From positions 62,001-126,000 of the forward strand of contig JBFWWP010000009.1 in assembly GCA_050246115.1 (NCBI GenBank): a stretch of DNA of 64,000 bases, read 5' to 3'. A program made the position numbers and the translations under genes. Source of the stretch: JBFWWP01 sp050246115 (lineage in GTDB: Bacteria > Planctomycetota > UBA8108 > UBA1146 > JAJFFE01). This document shows, one piece after another, positions 25,286-34,260 of this stretch (the stretch's first letter is position 1; each line of letters starts with the position of its first letter). A model generated the notes under the pieces. That model did no database searches. It was not told the origin of the DNA and worked only from the letters and a program-made list of their open reading frames with translations.

Positions 25286-25747
25286 GAGCGAGGTCCTGTC
25301 TCGGAAGGTTCGGCGGTGAGGGAGGGAGCCGCCGGCCCGGAGCGAGAAGGATAGCAGGTCGACGCCGGCGCTGTCACGTGTTGCCCAGAAGGGCTGCCCA
25401 AGCCTGGTCCCCAGGTTGCCTCACGGCTCGTGTTTGCGCTCGGACACTCCGTGTGGGCTGCGAAGGGTCGCCGGCTAGCCAAGGCTCGGAGCTGCTCGGG
25501 ACACCGACGGAGCCAGAACACCGACGGAGCCAGAGGCGCGCAGCCTCAGGCGGATCCTGCCCGTCGCGTCGAGCCCACCCCTTTCACTGCGCTGGGCACG
25601 TGCGTGGCTCGAGGCCTTACCTTTTGGGCGAAGCCCCTGCACAATGCGAGCGTCCACGGCGGCCACGACGACGACTTCACCCCATCGGTGAGAAGCGGCG
25701 CCGGGTCAGAGACCGTGCACCATCGATGAGCACGCTGGGAGCGCACC
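25286..25747. other. Divergent intergenic region upstream of meaB
   Basis: About 460 bp between the HEAT-like gene and meaB. It contains a perfect 17-bp direct tandem repeat (annotated separately). No riboswitch, promoter or conserved reading frame was recognised. Confidence 0.5.
25501..25534. repeat. Perfect 17-bp direct tandem duplication
   Basis: ACACCGACGGAGCCAGA occurs twice head to tail (25501-25517, 25518-25534), about 215 bp before meaB. Two copies 17 bp apart could form a binding site for a dimer, or be a replication-slippage product. Confidence 0.85.
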
Positions 25748-26797
25748 ATGCCCGCCAACAGTTCTCCCCCACCCGGTCCCGGTCGGCGCGAGCTGACCGT
25801 GGAGGAGCTCGAGCAAGGCGTTCGCGGCGGGGACCGCGGGGTCCTCGGCCGCGCCATCTCGCTCGTCGAGAGTCAGCGCTCGGACCATCGAGACCTCGCC
25901 GCGTCGCTCCTCTCGCGACTGCTGCCCCTGACTGGGAAGGCCCATCGGATCGGACTCTCGGGAGTTCCCGGGGTTGGCAAGAGCACCTTCATCGAAACCC
26001 TCGGGCGACGACTGCTCGACCAGGGTCGGCGGGTCGCGGTGCTCGCGGTGGACCCCTCGAGTCCCGTGAGTGGCGGCAGCATCCTCGGCGACAAGACCCG
26101 CATGATGCTCCTCGCCGGCGATCCGCGAGCGTTCGTCCGCCCGTCGCCTTCCTCCGGAGCTACAGGGGGCGTCGGCCGGCGCACCCGTGAAGCGATCCTC
26201 TTGTGCGAAGCCGCCGGCTTCGACGTCGTGTTCGTCGAGACCGTTGGCGTCGGGCAGTCGGAGACGGTCGTCGCCGACATGGTCGACACGTTCGTGCTGC
26301 TCCTCATCCCGGGAGCGGGCGACCAGTTGCAGGGGATCAAGCGGGGCATCCTCGAGGTCGCCGACGTGATCGCGATCAACAAGGCCGACGGACCCCAGCG
26401 CGCGCTCGCCCAGATCGCGCAAGGAGAGTATCGGTCCGCGCTGCAGCTCTTACGCGGCGGCGACCCGGGCGGGGTGCCGGCGGTCTTGTCGTGCAGCGCC
26501 CTCGAGAATGTCGGCCTCGACGAACTCTGGGCCGCGGTCGTCGACCACCGAGAACGCCTGACCGCGAGCGGTGCGTTGGCCGAGAAACGCGGTCAACAGC
26601 AGGTGCGGTGGCTGTGGAATCAGGTGGAAGACGGGCTCCGCGAGACCTTCCGCGCGCACCCGGCGGTCGCCCGCGACTTGCTCGAAGTCGAGCGGGCGGT
26701 TCGCAGCGGCAAGTTGATCCCGGCCGTCGCTGCGCGTCGACTGCTCGCGGCCTTTGCTCCCGGGTCGTTCCCTGCAGGGAACGCGTCACGGGACTGA
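25748..26797 (+). CDS. meaB: Methylmalonyl-CoA mutase chaperone GTPase
   Basis: MeaB (ArgK/MMAA family) is a G3E GTPase that gates cofactor loading and protects methylmalonyl-CoA mutase. The 349-residue protein has P-loop GVPGVGKST (around residue 72), the switch segments VDPSSPVSGGSILGDKTRM and ETVGVGQSET, and NKAD for guanine recognition. The C-terminal dimerisation arm (KLIPAVAARRLLAAF) is intact. It lies between mutB and icmF. Because IcmF carries its own fused G-domain, this stand-alone copy most likely serves MutB and the MutA-like protein. Confidence 0.96.
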   Translation: MPANSSPPPGPGRRELTVEELEQGVRGGDRGVLGRAISLVESQRSDHRDLAASLLSRLLPLTGKAHRIGLSGVPGVGKSTFIETLGRRLLDQGRRVAVLAVDPSSPVSGGSILGDKTRMMLLAGDPRAFVRPSPSSGATGGVGRRTREAILLCEAAGFDVVFVETVGVGQSETVVADMVDTFVLLLIPGAGDQLQGIKRGILEVADVIAINKADGPQRALAQIAQGEYRSALQLLRGGDPGGVPAVLSCSALENVGLDELWAAVVDHRERLTASGALAEKRGQQQVRWLWNQVEDGLRETFRAHPAVARDLLEVERAVRSGKLIPAVAARRLLAAFAPGSFPAGNASRD

Positions 26798-27083
26798 GCG
26801 ACTCGAGCTGCGACCGATCGTCGGACTGAAGTCCGACTTGGGGCTGACTTCGGACGCGGCCCGTCCTACAATGCCGCGGTCTCGTGGAGTCTTTCACCCA
26901 GACCTCGCCGGCGTTGCGTGCGCGCCGGCTTCCGGGCGAGCTTCGACGTTCATCCGGGTTCCTCGCTTCCCCCGCCCTTGGGCTCGGCTGCACGGACCGC
27001 CTGCGACTCCGCGAACGCAGGTGGCGAGGCGAGAACTCGCGCCCGAGACTCGCACCCACGAAGTTGTCCCCGGAGAGGAATGG

Positions 27084-30000
27084 ATGTCCGCGAGCCAACT
27101 CTACCAGCCACGCCACAAGATCCGCATCGTCACGGCGGCGTCGCTCTTCGACGGCCATGACGCCGCAATCAACATCATGCGCCGCATCATCCAAGCGTCG
27201 GGCGCCGAGGTCATTCACCTCGGACACAACCGCAGCGCTCAGGAAGTCGTCAGCTGTGCCATCCAAGAAGACGCAAACGGCATCGCACTGACTTCCTATC
27301 AGGGCGGACACGTCGAGTACTTCAAGTACATGCACGACCTCCTCGCCGAGTCCGGTTGCTCCCACATTCGCCTCTTCGGCGGCGGCGGCGGCGTCATTCT
27401 CCCGGACGAGATCGCCGAGCTACACGCCTATGGCATCACCCGGATCTACACCCCCGACGATGGGCGTTCGCTGGGCCTCCAGGGGATGATCAACGATCTC
27501 CTGGCGCAGTGCGACTTCCCGACCGGGTGCAACTTGAACGGCGTGGTGTCCGGCCTCACGACCCAGAACCCGAGGTCGGTCGCCAGCCTGATCTCCGCGG
27601 CCGAGAACTTCCCGGCCGAGTCCGTCGAGTTGCTGGCCCAGGTTCGGGCGCTCGCCGCAAAACGCTTTGCGCCCGTGCTCGGGATCACCGGCCCGGGCGG
27701 GTCCGGCAAGTCATCGCTCGTCGACGAGCTGGTGCGCCGGTTCGTCGATGACTTCCCGGAGCGCACGCTGGCCGTCATCAGCGTGGACCCATCCAAACGC
27801 AAGACCGGAGGCGCCCTGCTCGGGGACCGAATCCGCATGAACGCGGTGAGCAACCCGCGCGTCTACATGCGCTCGCTCGCCACGCGTCAGTCGAACCTCG
27901 CGTTGTCTCGGCACGTGAAGGAAGCCATCGAGGTCGTCAAGGCGGCGGGCTACGACCTGGTGATCATCGAGACCTCGGGGATCGGTCAATCCGACACCGA
28001 GATTCTCGACCATTCCAACGCCTCCCTCTACGTCATGACGCCGGAGTACGGGGCCGCAACCCAGCTCGAGAAGATCGACATGCTGGACTTCGCCGACGTC
28101 ATCGCGATCAACAAGTTCGACAAGCGGGGAGCGCTCGACGCGCTGCGCGACGTGCGCAAACAGGTTCAACGCAATCACCAGCGCTTTCAGGATCCGGTCG
28201 AGAGTATGCCGGTGTTTCCTACCATAGCCTCGCAGTTCAATGACCCCGGGATGAACCGGCTGTACCGCCAAGTTCTAGAGGTCATCGCGGCCAAGACCGG
28301 AGTCCGCTTCGACTCGACGCGGGCAGTGACCGATGAGCCTTCCGAGAAGATGGCGATCATTCCGCCACCGCGAACGCGCTACCTGTCCGAGATCGGTGAA
28401 GCCATCCGGCGCTACGATGCGTGGGCCAACGCGCAGGCCGCGGTGGCGCAGCAGCTCTACGGCCTACGCCGTTCCATCGACGCCGCCGAGGTGCTTCCCG
28501 AGACACCCCGAGCGGCGCTGCGAGAGCAACTCGAGCGCCTGTACCAGCAAGTCGAGCGGCAGCTGGATGCGGATTGCCACCGAACCTTGGAAGGCTGGCC
28601 CGAGCAGCTTCGCCGCTACCGCGAGCCGATCGCGACGTACCAGGTTCGCGGCCGCGACGTCACCGTCGAGACCCATGTCGACTCACTCTCCGGGTTGCCG
28701 ATCCCCAAGGTGGCGCTGCCCCACTACGAGGCCTGGGGCGACGTGTTGCGCTGGAACTTGCAGGAGAACGTCCCCGGTGAGTTCCCATTCACGGCGGGCG
28801 TCTTCCCGTTCAAGCGGGAGAACGAGGACCCGACCCGCATGTTCGCGGGCGAAGGGCCGCCCGAGCGCACCAATCGGCGGTTCCACTATCTGTCGCGCGG
28901 CATGCCGGCGAAGCGCCTGTCCACGGCCTTCGACTCGGTGACGCTCTACGGTGAGGATCCAGACGAGCGACCCGACATCTACGGGAAGATCGGCAACTCC
29001 GGCGTTTCGGTCTGTTGCCTGGACGATGCGAAGAAGCTGTACTCCGGATTCCGTTTGACGGACGCGACCACGTCGGTGTCCATGACGATCAATGGTCCCG
29101 CGCCGATGCTGCTCGGTTTCTTCCTGAATGCAGCGATCGATCAAGAGTGCGAGATCTACGTCCGGGAGCATGGCCTCGCCGATGAGGTCGAGTCCAAGCT
29201 GCGCGCGCGCTACGACGACCGCGGTCTGCCGCGGCCGCGCTACCAAGGGGAGCTGCCGGCGAACCACGATGGCCTGGGCCTGCTGCTACTCGGCATCACC
29301 GGGGACGAGGTGCTCCCGGAAGCGACCTACGACGAGATCAAGGCCCGCACTCTGCGCGCGGTGCGGGGGACGGTGCAGGCCGACATCCTCAAGGAGGATC
29401 AGGCGCAGAACACTTGCATCTTCTCCACCGAGTTCGCGCTCAAGCTCATGGGCGACGTACAGGAGTACTTCGTTCGGAACGAAGTTCAGAACTTCTACTC
29501 GGTTTCGATTTCTGGCTACCACATCGCCGAGGCGGGCTCGAACCCGGTCACGCAGCTCGCGCTGACGCTCGCGAATGGATTCACCTACGTCGAGTACTAT
29601 CGCTCGCGGGGCATGAGCATCGACGACTTCGCTCCGAACTTCTCCTTCTTCTTCTCGAACGGCGTCGACCCCGAGTACTCGGTGATCGGACGCGTGGCGC
29701 GTCGGATCTGGGCCAAGGCGATGAAGCTCGTCTACGGCGGTAGCGAGCGCTCACAGAAGCTGAAGTACCACATTCAGACGTCGGGACGGTCGCTGCACGC
29801 CCAAGAGATTGCGTTCAACGACATTCGGACGACCCTGCAAGCGCTCTACGCCATCTTCGACAACTGCAACTCGCTGCACACCAACGCCTACGACGAGGCG
29901 ATCACGACGCCGACGGAAGAGTCCGTGCGGCGGGCGGTGGCGATCCAGTTGATCATCAACAAGGAGATGGGTCTGGCGAAGAACCAGAACCCTTGGCAGG

Positions 30001-30464
30001 GCTCGTTCGTCATCGAGGAGCTGACCGACTTGGTGGAGGCGGCGGTACTCCTCGAGTTCGATCGCATCACCGAACGCGGAGGAGTCCTGGGCGCCATGGA
30101 GACCATGTACCAGCGCACCAAGATCCAGGAAGAGTCGCTGCACTACGAGACGCTCAAGCACACAGGCGAACTGCCAATCGTCGGCGTGAACACCTTCCTC
30201 TCGGCGACTGGATCCCCGATCGTCGTCCCGCGGGAGGTGATTCGCTCCTCGGACGCAGAGAAGACCGCGCAGATCACGACGGCCCGTCAACTGGTCCGGC
30301 GCGACGATCAACGCGCGCGCGCGAGCCTCGAAGACCTCGAGCGCACGGCTCGCCAGGGCCGGAACATCTTCGACCGACTCATGGAGGCGACGAAGCGGTG
30401 CTCGCTAGGGCAGATCACGCGGGCGCTGTTCGAAGTCGGTGGCCAGTACCGACGCAACATGTAA
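27084..30464 (+). CDS. icmF: Fused isobutyryl-CoA mutase (B12 domain, G-domain, mutase)
   Basis: A 1126-residue IcmF, interconverting isobutyryl-CoA and n-butyryl-CoA with adenosylcobalamin. Order: an N-terminal B12 domain (LFDGHDAA, cobalt ligand H25, then LFGGGGGVI); a MeaB-like G-domain with P-loop GPGGSGKSS (about 203-211), ETSGIGQSD and NKFD (about 343-346); a linker; and the mutase barrel. F600 (RRFHY) and Q775 (DQAQNT) replace the Tyr89/Arg207 pair of methylmalonyl-CoA mutase, the accepted mark of isobutyryl-CoA specificity. ATG at 27084 follows GGAGAGG at five bases; longer upstream frame is non-family. It follows meaB by 286 bp. Confidence 0.96.
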   Translation: MSASQLYQPRHKIRIVTAASLFDGHDAAINIMRRIIQASGAEVIHLGHNRSAQEVVSCAIQEDANGIALTSYQGGHVEYFKYMHDLLAESGCSHIRLFGGGGGVILPDEIAELHAYGITRIYTPDDGRSLGLQGMINDLLAQCDFPTGCNLNGVVSGLTTQNPRSVASLISAAENFPAESVELLAQVRALAAKRFAPVLGITGPGGSGKSSLVDELVRRFVDDFPERTLAVISVDPSKRKTGGALLGDRIRMNAVSNPRVYMRSLATRQSNLALSRHVKEAIEVVKAAGYDLVIIETSGIGQSDTEILDHSNASLYVMTPEYGAATQLEKIDMLDFADVIAINKFDKRGALDALRDVRKQVQRNHQRFQDPVESMPVFPTIASQFNDPGMNRLYRQVLEVIAAKTGVRFDSTRAVTDEPSEKMAIIPPPRTRYLSEIGEAIRRYDAWANAQAAVAQQLYGLRRSIDAAEVLPETPRAALREQLERLYQQVERQLDADCHRTLEGWPEQLRRYREPIATYQVRGRDVTVETHVDSLSGLPIPKVALPHYEAWGDVLRWNLQENVPGEFPFTAGVFPFKRENEDPTRMFAGEGPPERTNRRFHYLSRGMPAKRLSTAFDSVTLYGEDPDERPDIYGKIGNSGVSVCCLDDAKKLYSGFRLTDATTSVSMTINGPAPMLLGFFLNAAIDQECEIYVREHGLADEVESKLRARYDDRGLPRPRYQGELPANHDGLGLLLLGITGDEVLPEATYDEIKARTLRAVRGTVQADILKEDQAQNTCIFSTEFALKLMGDVQEYFVRNEVQNFYSVSISGYHIAEAGSNPVTQLALTLANGFTYVEYYRSRGMSIDDFAPNFSFFFSNGVDPEYSVIGRVARRIWAKAMKLVYGGSERSQKLKYHIQTSGRSLHAQEIAFNDIRTTLQALYAIFDNCNSLHTNAYDEAITTPTEESVRRAVAIQLIINKEMGLAKNQNPWQGSFVIEELTDLVEAAVLLEFDRITERGGVLGAMETMYQRTKIQEESLHYETLKHTGELPIVGVNTFLSATGSPIVVPREVIRSSDAEKTAQITTARQLVRRDDQRARASLEDLERTARQGRNIFDRLMEATKRCSLGQITRALFEVGGQYRRNM

Positions 30465-30616
30465 GGTGTCCCCCGCGCGGGAGTGGACGCGCGGCGGCGG
30501 GAGGCGACGAGAACCAACCGCTGGCTGGTCAGGCGGATTGGGGCTCGACCCCGAGCGAGGCGGGGCGCTGGCGGGGTTTGCGGGGTCGCAGCCCAGGTTT
30601 CGTCGAAAGTCGTGGC

Positions 30617-30808
30617 CTACGCCCCAAAGTCGCGGTCCATGACCGTCTTTCGTCCATCCGACTTGGCGGACTCGATCGCGGTGTCACAGAGCGCCTTGAT
30701 GCGGTCGCTCAGAACCGGGGCGACGGAGCCCGCGGTGTTCATGCCGCCCTTCTCCTTGATGTACTTTTTTAGCTTGGAAACGATCACGAGCACTTCGGCT
30801 TCCGACAT
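30617..30808 (-). CDS. Bacterial histone (single histone-fold, Bdellovibrio Bd0055 type)
   Basis: A 63-residue protein that closely fits the minimal bacterial histone pattern. It has an alpha1 region VSKLKKYIKEKGGMNTAG, a long alpha2 PVLSDRIKALCDTAIESAK, then the L2 loop/alpha3 DGRKTVMDRDF. R53-K54-T55-V56 is the histone RxTV-type motif that contacts DNA and pairs with D60. There are no archaeal-type tails. Homologues bind DNA as dimers and can coat or bend it. ATG at 30808 follows GGGAAGG at eight bases; the frame upstream (50 codons) is not histone-like. Transcribed alone, convergent with icmF; a hairpin with a T-run precedes it. Confidence 0.92.
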   Translation of the reverse strand: MSEAEVLVIVSKLKKYIKEKGGMNTAGSVAPVLSDRIKALCDTAIESAKSDGRKTVMDRDFGA

Positions 30809-30917
30809 GTCTACTACCTTCCCAACTGTTCTTCGTAGGCGGGGCCTGTGCATACTCGAGACGAGATGTTCCCCGGCACCTCGGCCGAGAGAAGCTAGCA
30901 GAGCCCGCCCCAAAAAT

Positions 30918-30936
30918 CTCCAGCGCCCCGCTGGAG
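30918..30936 (-). terminator. Hairpin plus T-run in histone 5' region (terminator or attenuator)
   Basis: On the minus strand, CTCCAGCG-GGG-CGCTGGAG forms a perfect 8-bp stem and is followed directly by ATTTTTGG, the layout of an intrinsic terminator. It lies 110 bp before the histone start in the same direction. Upstream of it on this strand is only antisense DNA, so it may be an attenuator in a histone leader, or may end antisense transcription from the + strand gene at 31159. Confidence 0.5.
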
Positions 30937-31158
30937 TCACATAACAAGCACCTTGCAAACAACTTACGGCCTGGGAGACGCCCTCCCGGGTAGGTCGTCC
31001 CGCCCCTGCTGCGTCACTTTGCCGCCAGGACCTAGGTTGTCGACAGCGGTCATGAGCCCTACGCTGTGGCCGCAGTAGGCCCCTCCAAAGAGCCCGCTTG
31101 CGGGGGCCGACGACGTCAAGATGGACCGTTGCTCCGCGGCGGGTCGAGGAGGTGCGCA

Positions 31159-32007
31159 GTGGTCGTTTGGCTTTTGATCGCAGCCTTTCTGGCCGGTGAG
31201 TGGTCCCCGCCAGTGCTCGGCATCGGCGAGCGTCAAGTCATGGGACAAACCCCACCCGCCCCGCCGGGACCGGAAGAGCCCAAACCTACCGAGCCGGATC
31301 CCGATCTCGAGCCGGCTCCCTCGCCCGAAGAGCGGCTGTCCCGTGCGATTCGCGCGCACATCGCCGAAGTCACCGGGGGCACGACGACCTACGCCGCTGA
31401 CGACGCCACCCTCACGATCAAGTACGACGACAACATTGGAGCATTCGCCGAGCCTTTCGGCGCGAACGACCTGAAGCACTTGGACTACACCGGACGTAGC
31501 ACCCGCCTGCGGGAATCGACGTGCTGCTTCGCCGGCAACACGCGCGGCTCCTTGCACCTGCCAGCGGTCTTCGATGGGCCGATCACGGTGCGCGCGAAGG
31601 TGCGCTTCGACCTCGTCGAGAAGGCCCCGACGTTTCTGCTGCGGATTCACTCGAGCGAGGAGGCTTTCCTGGCCACCCACCTGGGAGTCCAGTTGTGGCA
31701 AAAGGCCGCGAAGAAAAAGCCTCGCATTCATGCCTCGCCGGATGCCACCTATCGCGACACTCCCCAGAGGTGGCTCGACCGCAACGCACCCGTCGAAGTG
31801 AAGATCGTGTACGACCCGAGCGAGAAGACCGTCGCGTGCTTCTTGGACACCCGCCCCATCCAAACCGTGAAACTCGACACAGTCGTGCCGGGCGGCAAGG
31901 TCGGGTTCAGTTGGCAGGACTGCAAGTTCGTGGTCCACGAAATCGAGATCGTCGGCAAGCTGGATCGCACCTGGGCCGCCGGCCGTCTGGCCAAGTTTCT
32001 GAAGTAG
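31159..32007 (+). CDS. Secreted protein of unknown function, proline-rich N-terminus
   Basis: A 282-residue exported protein. GTG at 31159 follows AGGAGGTG at four to five bases and puts a signal peptide (VVWLLIAAFLAGEWSPPV) first. After a Pro/Glu-rich linker (residues about 30-60) comes a beta-rich domain resembling concanavalin-like or 3-keto-disaccharide-hydrolase-like sheets: GSLHLPAVFDGPITVRAKVR, FLLRIHSSEEAF, VEVKIVYDPSEKTVACFLD, KVGFSWQDCKFVVHEIEI. No catalytic residues stand out. The next gene starts 21 bp on, so the two are probably cotranscribed. Confidence 0.7.
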   Translation: MVVWLLIAAFLAGEWSPPVLGIGERQVMGQTPPAPPGPEEPKPTEPDPDLEPAPSPEERLSRAIRAHIAEVTGGTTTYAADDATLTIKYDDNIGAFAEPFGANDLKHLDYTGRSTRLRESTCCFAGNTRGSLHLPAVFDGPITVRAKVRFDLVEKAPTFLLRIHSSEEAFLATHLGVQLWQKAAKKKPRIHASPDATYRDTPQRWLDRNAPVEVKIVYDPSEKTVACFLDTRPIQTVKLDTVVPGGKVGFSWQDCKFVVHEIEIVGKLDRTWAAGRLAKFLK

Positions 32008-32028
32008 CTCCTCGCTCGAAAGCCGAAC

Positions 32029-32859
32029 ATGCCCTTCGTTCGAACCGTCGGCGCGGTGTTGCTGGGCGCCCTTGCGCTTGGCCTGTTCCTCGTCGCGTAT
32101 CGCGAGTTCACGCGTCCGGCCGCGCTGCCGACCGCCCGCGAGGTGTATCGTCACGTCGACGCGCAACCTCTCGGCCTGGAGGAGCCCGCGGTCGTCGTGA
32201 GTGCAGAGTCGAGCCCGCACCTCGCCCTGACGCTACGCGACGCGCGCGGCGTAGCCGTGATCATCAGCGCGAACACCTTGGACTCGACGCGGCCACACCT
32301 CCGGATTTCGCGCCTGCCGGCACCCAACGTACCGGCGGCCCAGGCCGAATCGCGTGACCTCGCCCCCGGGAGCCGGGAGGAGGAGGCCTGCTTCGGGTTG
32401 TTGATTCGCCTGCAGGAGCAGCTCGAAGCGACGCTCTCGTACCCGGAACTCGACCAATTGGTGCGCGCTCTCGAATCGACCTACTGGCGTCATGTCTTAC
32501 GCGACTACTACCGTGAGTCCGACGATCGGGCGAACGTGAGTGAGCTCCAACTCTCGGAGCCGATCGAGGTCGTGCAGGTTACTGCGGCTGGCGCTACGTA
32601 CGCCGTAACCCTCCTCGATCAAGCCAACGCCACCCTCGACGTATGCGTAGACTTCGGCGAACAACCAGCGGCCGTGTATCTGGGGACCTTGACTCCAGAT
32701 CGCAGCAGCGGCTGGGTAACGAACCTCGCGAGCGGCGAGGCCGCGGCCCTGTACGGAGTACTGATCCGCTGGTACCAGCGCTCCCCTACACGAACGGGCG
32801 CCGAGCTGCTCGATCGCTTGGACCTGGTGTTCGCGGAGCGACACCAAGTCGCCCACTGA
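32029..32859 (+). CDS. Membrane-anchored hypothetical protein
   Basis: Unrecognised; 276 residues. An N-terminal membrane segment (VGAVLLGALALGLFLVAY, residues about 7-24) probably anchors a periplasmic or cytosolic domain. That domain is mixed alpha/beta: EPAVVVSAESSPHLALTLRD, a helical acidic middle with EEEACFGLLIRLQEQLEATL, and strands TYAVTLLDQANATLDVCVDF. No motif suggests an enzyme. It lies 21 bp behind the secreted protein at 31159, so they may form an envelope pair. The following 234 bp contain a dispersed repeat. Confidence 0.6.
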   Translation: MPFVRTVGAVLLGALALGLFLVAYREFTRPAALPTAREVYRHVDAQPLGLEEPAVVVSAESSPHLALTLRDARGVAVIISANTLDSTRPHLRISRLPAPNVPAAQAESRDLAPGSREEEACFGLLIRLQEQLEATLSYPELDQLVRALESTYWRHVLRDYYRESDDRANVSELQLSEPIEVVQVTAAGATYAVTLLDQANATLDVCVDFGEQPAAVYLGTLTPDRSSGWVTNLASGEAAALYGVLIRWYQRSPTRTGAELLDRLDLVFAERHQVAH

Positions 32860-32969
32860 GCGCAGACGCCGGCGGCCACACCCTCGCAGCACTCTCCCCC
32901 ATCGACGATCCTGCTCCCCTTTTCGAGTTCGTCCCGGGTGACTACGCGGAGTCCCGTGGCGCGAAGCCA

Positions 32970-33006
32970 GGATGCGGACAGGCTGTCCGCGCTCCCAGGG
33001 CGCGCC
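32970..33006. repeat. 37-bp dispersed hairpin repeat, copy 1
   Basis: This 37-bp segment matches 58413-58449 with three mismatches, same orientation. Its core GCGGACAG-G-CTGTCCGC is a perfect 8-bp-arm palindrome, followed by GCTCCCAGGGCGCGCC. CCCGTGGC precedes both copies at slightly different distances. Here it lies between convergent genes, where a terminator would be expected. Confidence 0.85.
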
Positions 33007-33093
33007 GGGAGTGCGAAAGGGCGTCGGCTCGTGCGTATGCGTCGCGTTGGTGCGTTGGGCGGGGAAGAAGAGCAGGATCCTCGGGAATGGGCT

Positions 33094-34260
33094 TCAGGGT
33101 CCGCGCCGGGTAGTGTCCGCGAGTAGCGCAGCGGTGTAGCGCGCGAGGTTACCTGCCGACGCCGCGGTCTCTCGAAGGAGCCGGTAGTCCCCGGCTGCCG
33201 AGCACAAGTCGGCGAGCGCTGGCGCGAGACTCAGACTGCGGCCAGGCGCGAGCAAATGACGCTCGAAGTAGTGGAGAGCTCGCGCAGGCAACCCCATGCG
33301 GTCGAGCAGGAATACGAGCACCTCGGCGGCAAAGCGAACGTCAGCGCCGTGGACCCCATCGAGCTTACGCGCGAAGTGGGCTTCTGCTTCCGCGGCTCCG
33401 ATGTGGCCCGTGACCCCGCCCAGAAGCACGGCGTAGTCGCGATAGAAGTCTTCGAACGGAGGCGTCTCCCGACGCTGGTAGGACGCATCGAGCCGCGTGC
33501 CGAAGTCGGCGAGTTCGCGAGCGCATTCGAGTGTCGGACGGGAACGACTGGCGAGCGAGAAGCGAATCACCGCCTGCAAGTGAGAATCATCGACGGGACA
33601 CATTCGCCCCTGGACGTCGGTCGCATGCCGGTCGATCCAGTCGGCGAGGTACGCTCTCGGCGCGGTCCCGACGCCCGTCGTCGGGAGATCCCGTTCGAGC
33701 CCGCTGCATACCTCGCGATAGAGCTGCGCCACCAACAGATCCACGCACTGTTCGCGGACCTTCGGGCCAAAAGGGAAGCGCTGCTCGATGAGATGGATGC
33801 CGTCACAGGTTCCGCCCGACTGGAGCAGCAGCTGATAGGCCCGGACCGGGTTCACCCCGAGGCCGAAGCCGATCTGGATGAGCTGCGCGATCTCTTCTTG
33901 GGAAGTTTCCGGGCCCGGCTGCCAAGCATCGAGCGCAGTCGCAATGGGCCCAGGCTCCTGGATCGCTTGGAAGTACGGCCACGCGTCCACGAGGTCGCCG
34001 CGTTGGATCAGCAGTTCGCCCACACAGCGGCAGTCTTCGCGAAAGCGGCGGTCGAACTCCGCGCGCACGGCCGGCGCCAGTGGATCGAGATCGACGTTGC
34101 CGACGAGGGGCAGACCGAGTTCGTGCCGGCAACGCAGTTGCAACGCCTCGAACAACTCCTGAAATCGAGCCTCGGCACGCAGCGAGTCCGCGATCGCGGC
34201 CAACAACCGCTCCGGGTCGCCAGCGAGCGCATCCCACTCTCGAAAGTCCGCGTTCGCCAT
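33094..34260 (-). CDS. Hypothetical alpha-helical protein (TPR-like)
   Basis: A 388-residue cytosolic-looking protein, no signal peptide, predicted almost all helix with amphipathic repeats (e.g. CARELADFGTRLDASYQ; RALHYFERHLLAPGR; SLAPALADLCSAAGDY), suggesting TPR-like solenoid packing. It also has conserved-looking patches RFREDCRCVGELLIQRGD and GTCDGIHLIEQRFPFGP. No family was recognised. ATG at 34260 (MANADFREWDAL) was chosen because the 36 codons before it are basic and unstructured. It is divergent from the enoyl-CoA hydratase. Confidence 0.6.
   Translation of the reverse strand: MANADFREWDALAGDPERLLAAIADSLRAEARFQELFEALQLRCRHELGLPLVGNVDLDPLAPAVRAEFDRRFREDCRCVGELLIQRGDLVDAWPYFQAIQEPGPIATALDAWQPGPETSQEEIAQLIQIGFGLGVNPVRAYQLLLQSGGTCDGIHLIEQRFPFGPKVREQCVDLLVAQLYREVCSGLERDLPTTGVGTAPRAYLADWIDRHATDVQGRMCPVDDSHLQAVIRFSLASRSRPTLECARELADFGTRLDASYQRRETPPFEDFYRDYAVLLGGVTGHIGAAEAEAHFARKLDGVHGADVRFAAEVLVFLLDRMGLPARALHYFERHLLAPGRSLSLAPALADLCSAAGDYRLLRETAASAGNLARYTAALLADTTRRGP

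Noticed and set aside
30964..32220. A 418-codon minus-strand frame over the secreted-protein gene at 31159
   Set aside because: Arginine/glycine-rich composition and no motif; the plus strand has a signal peptide and strong ribosome-binding site.
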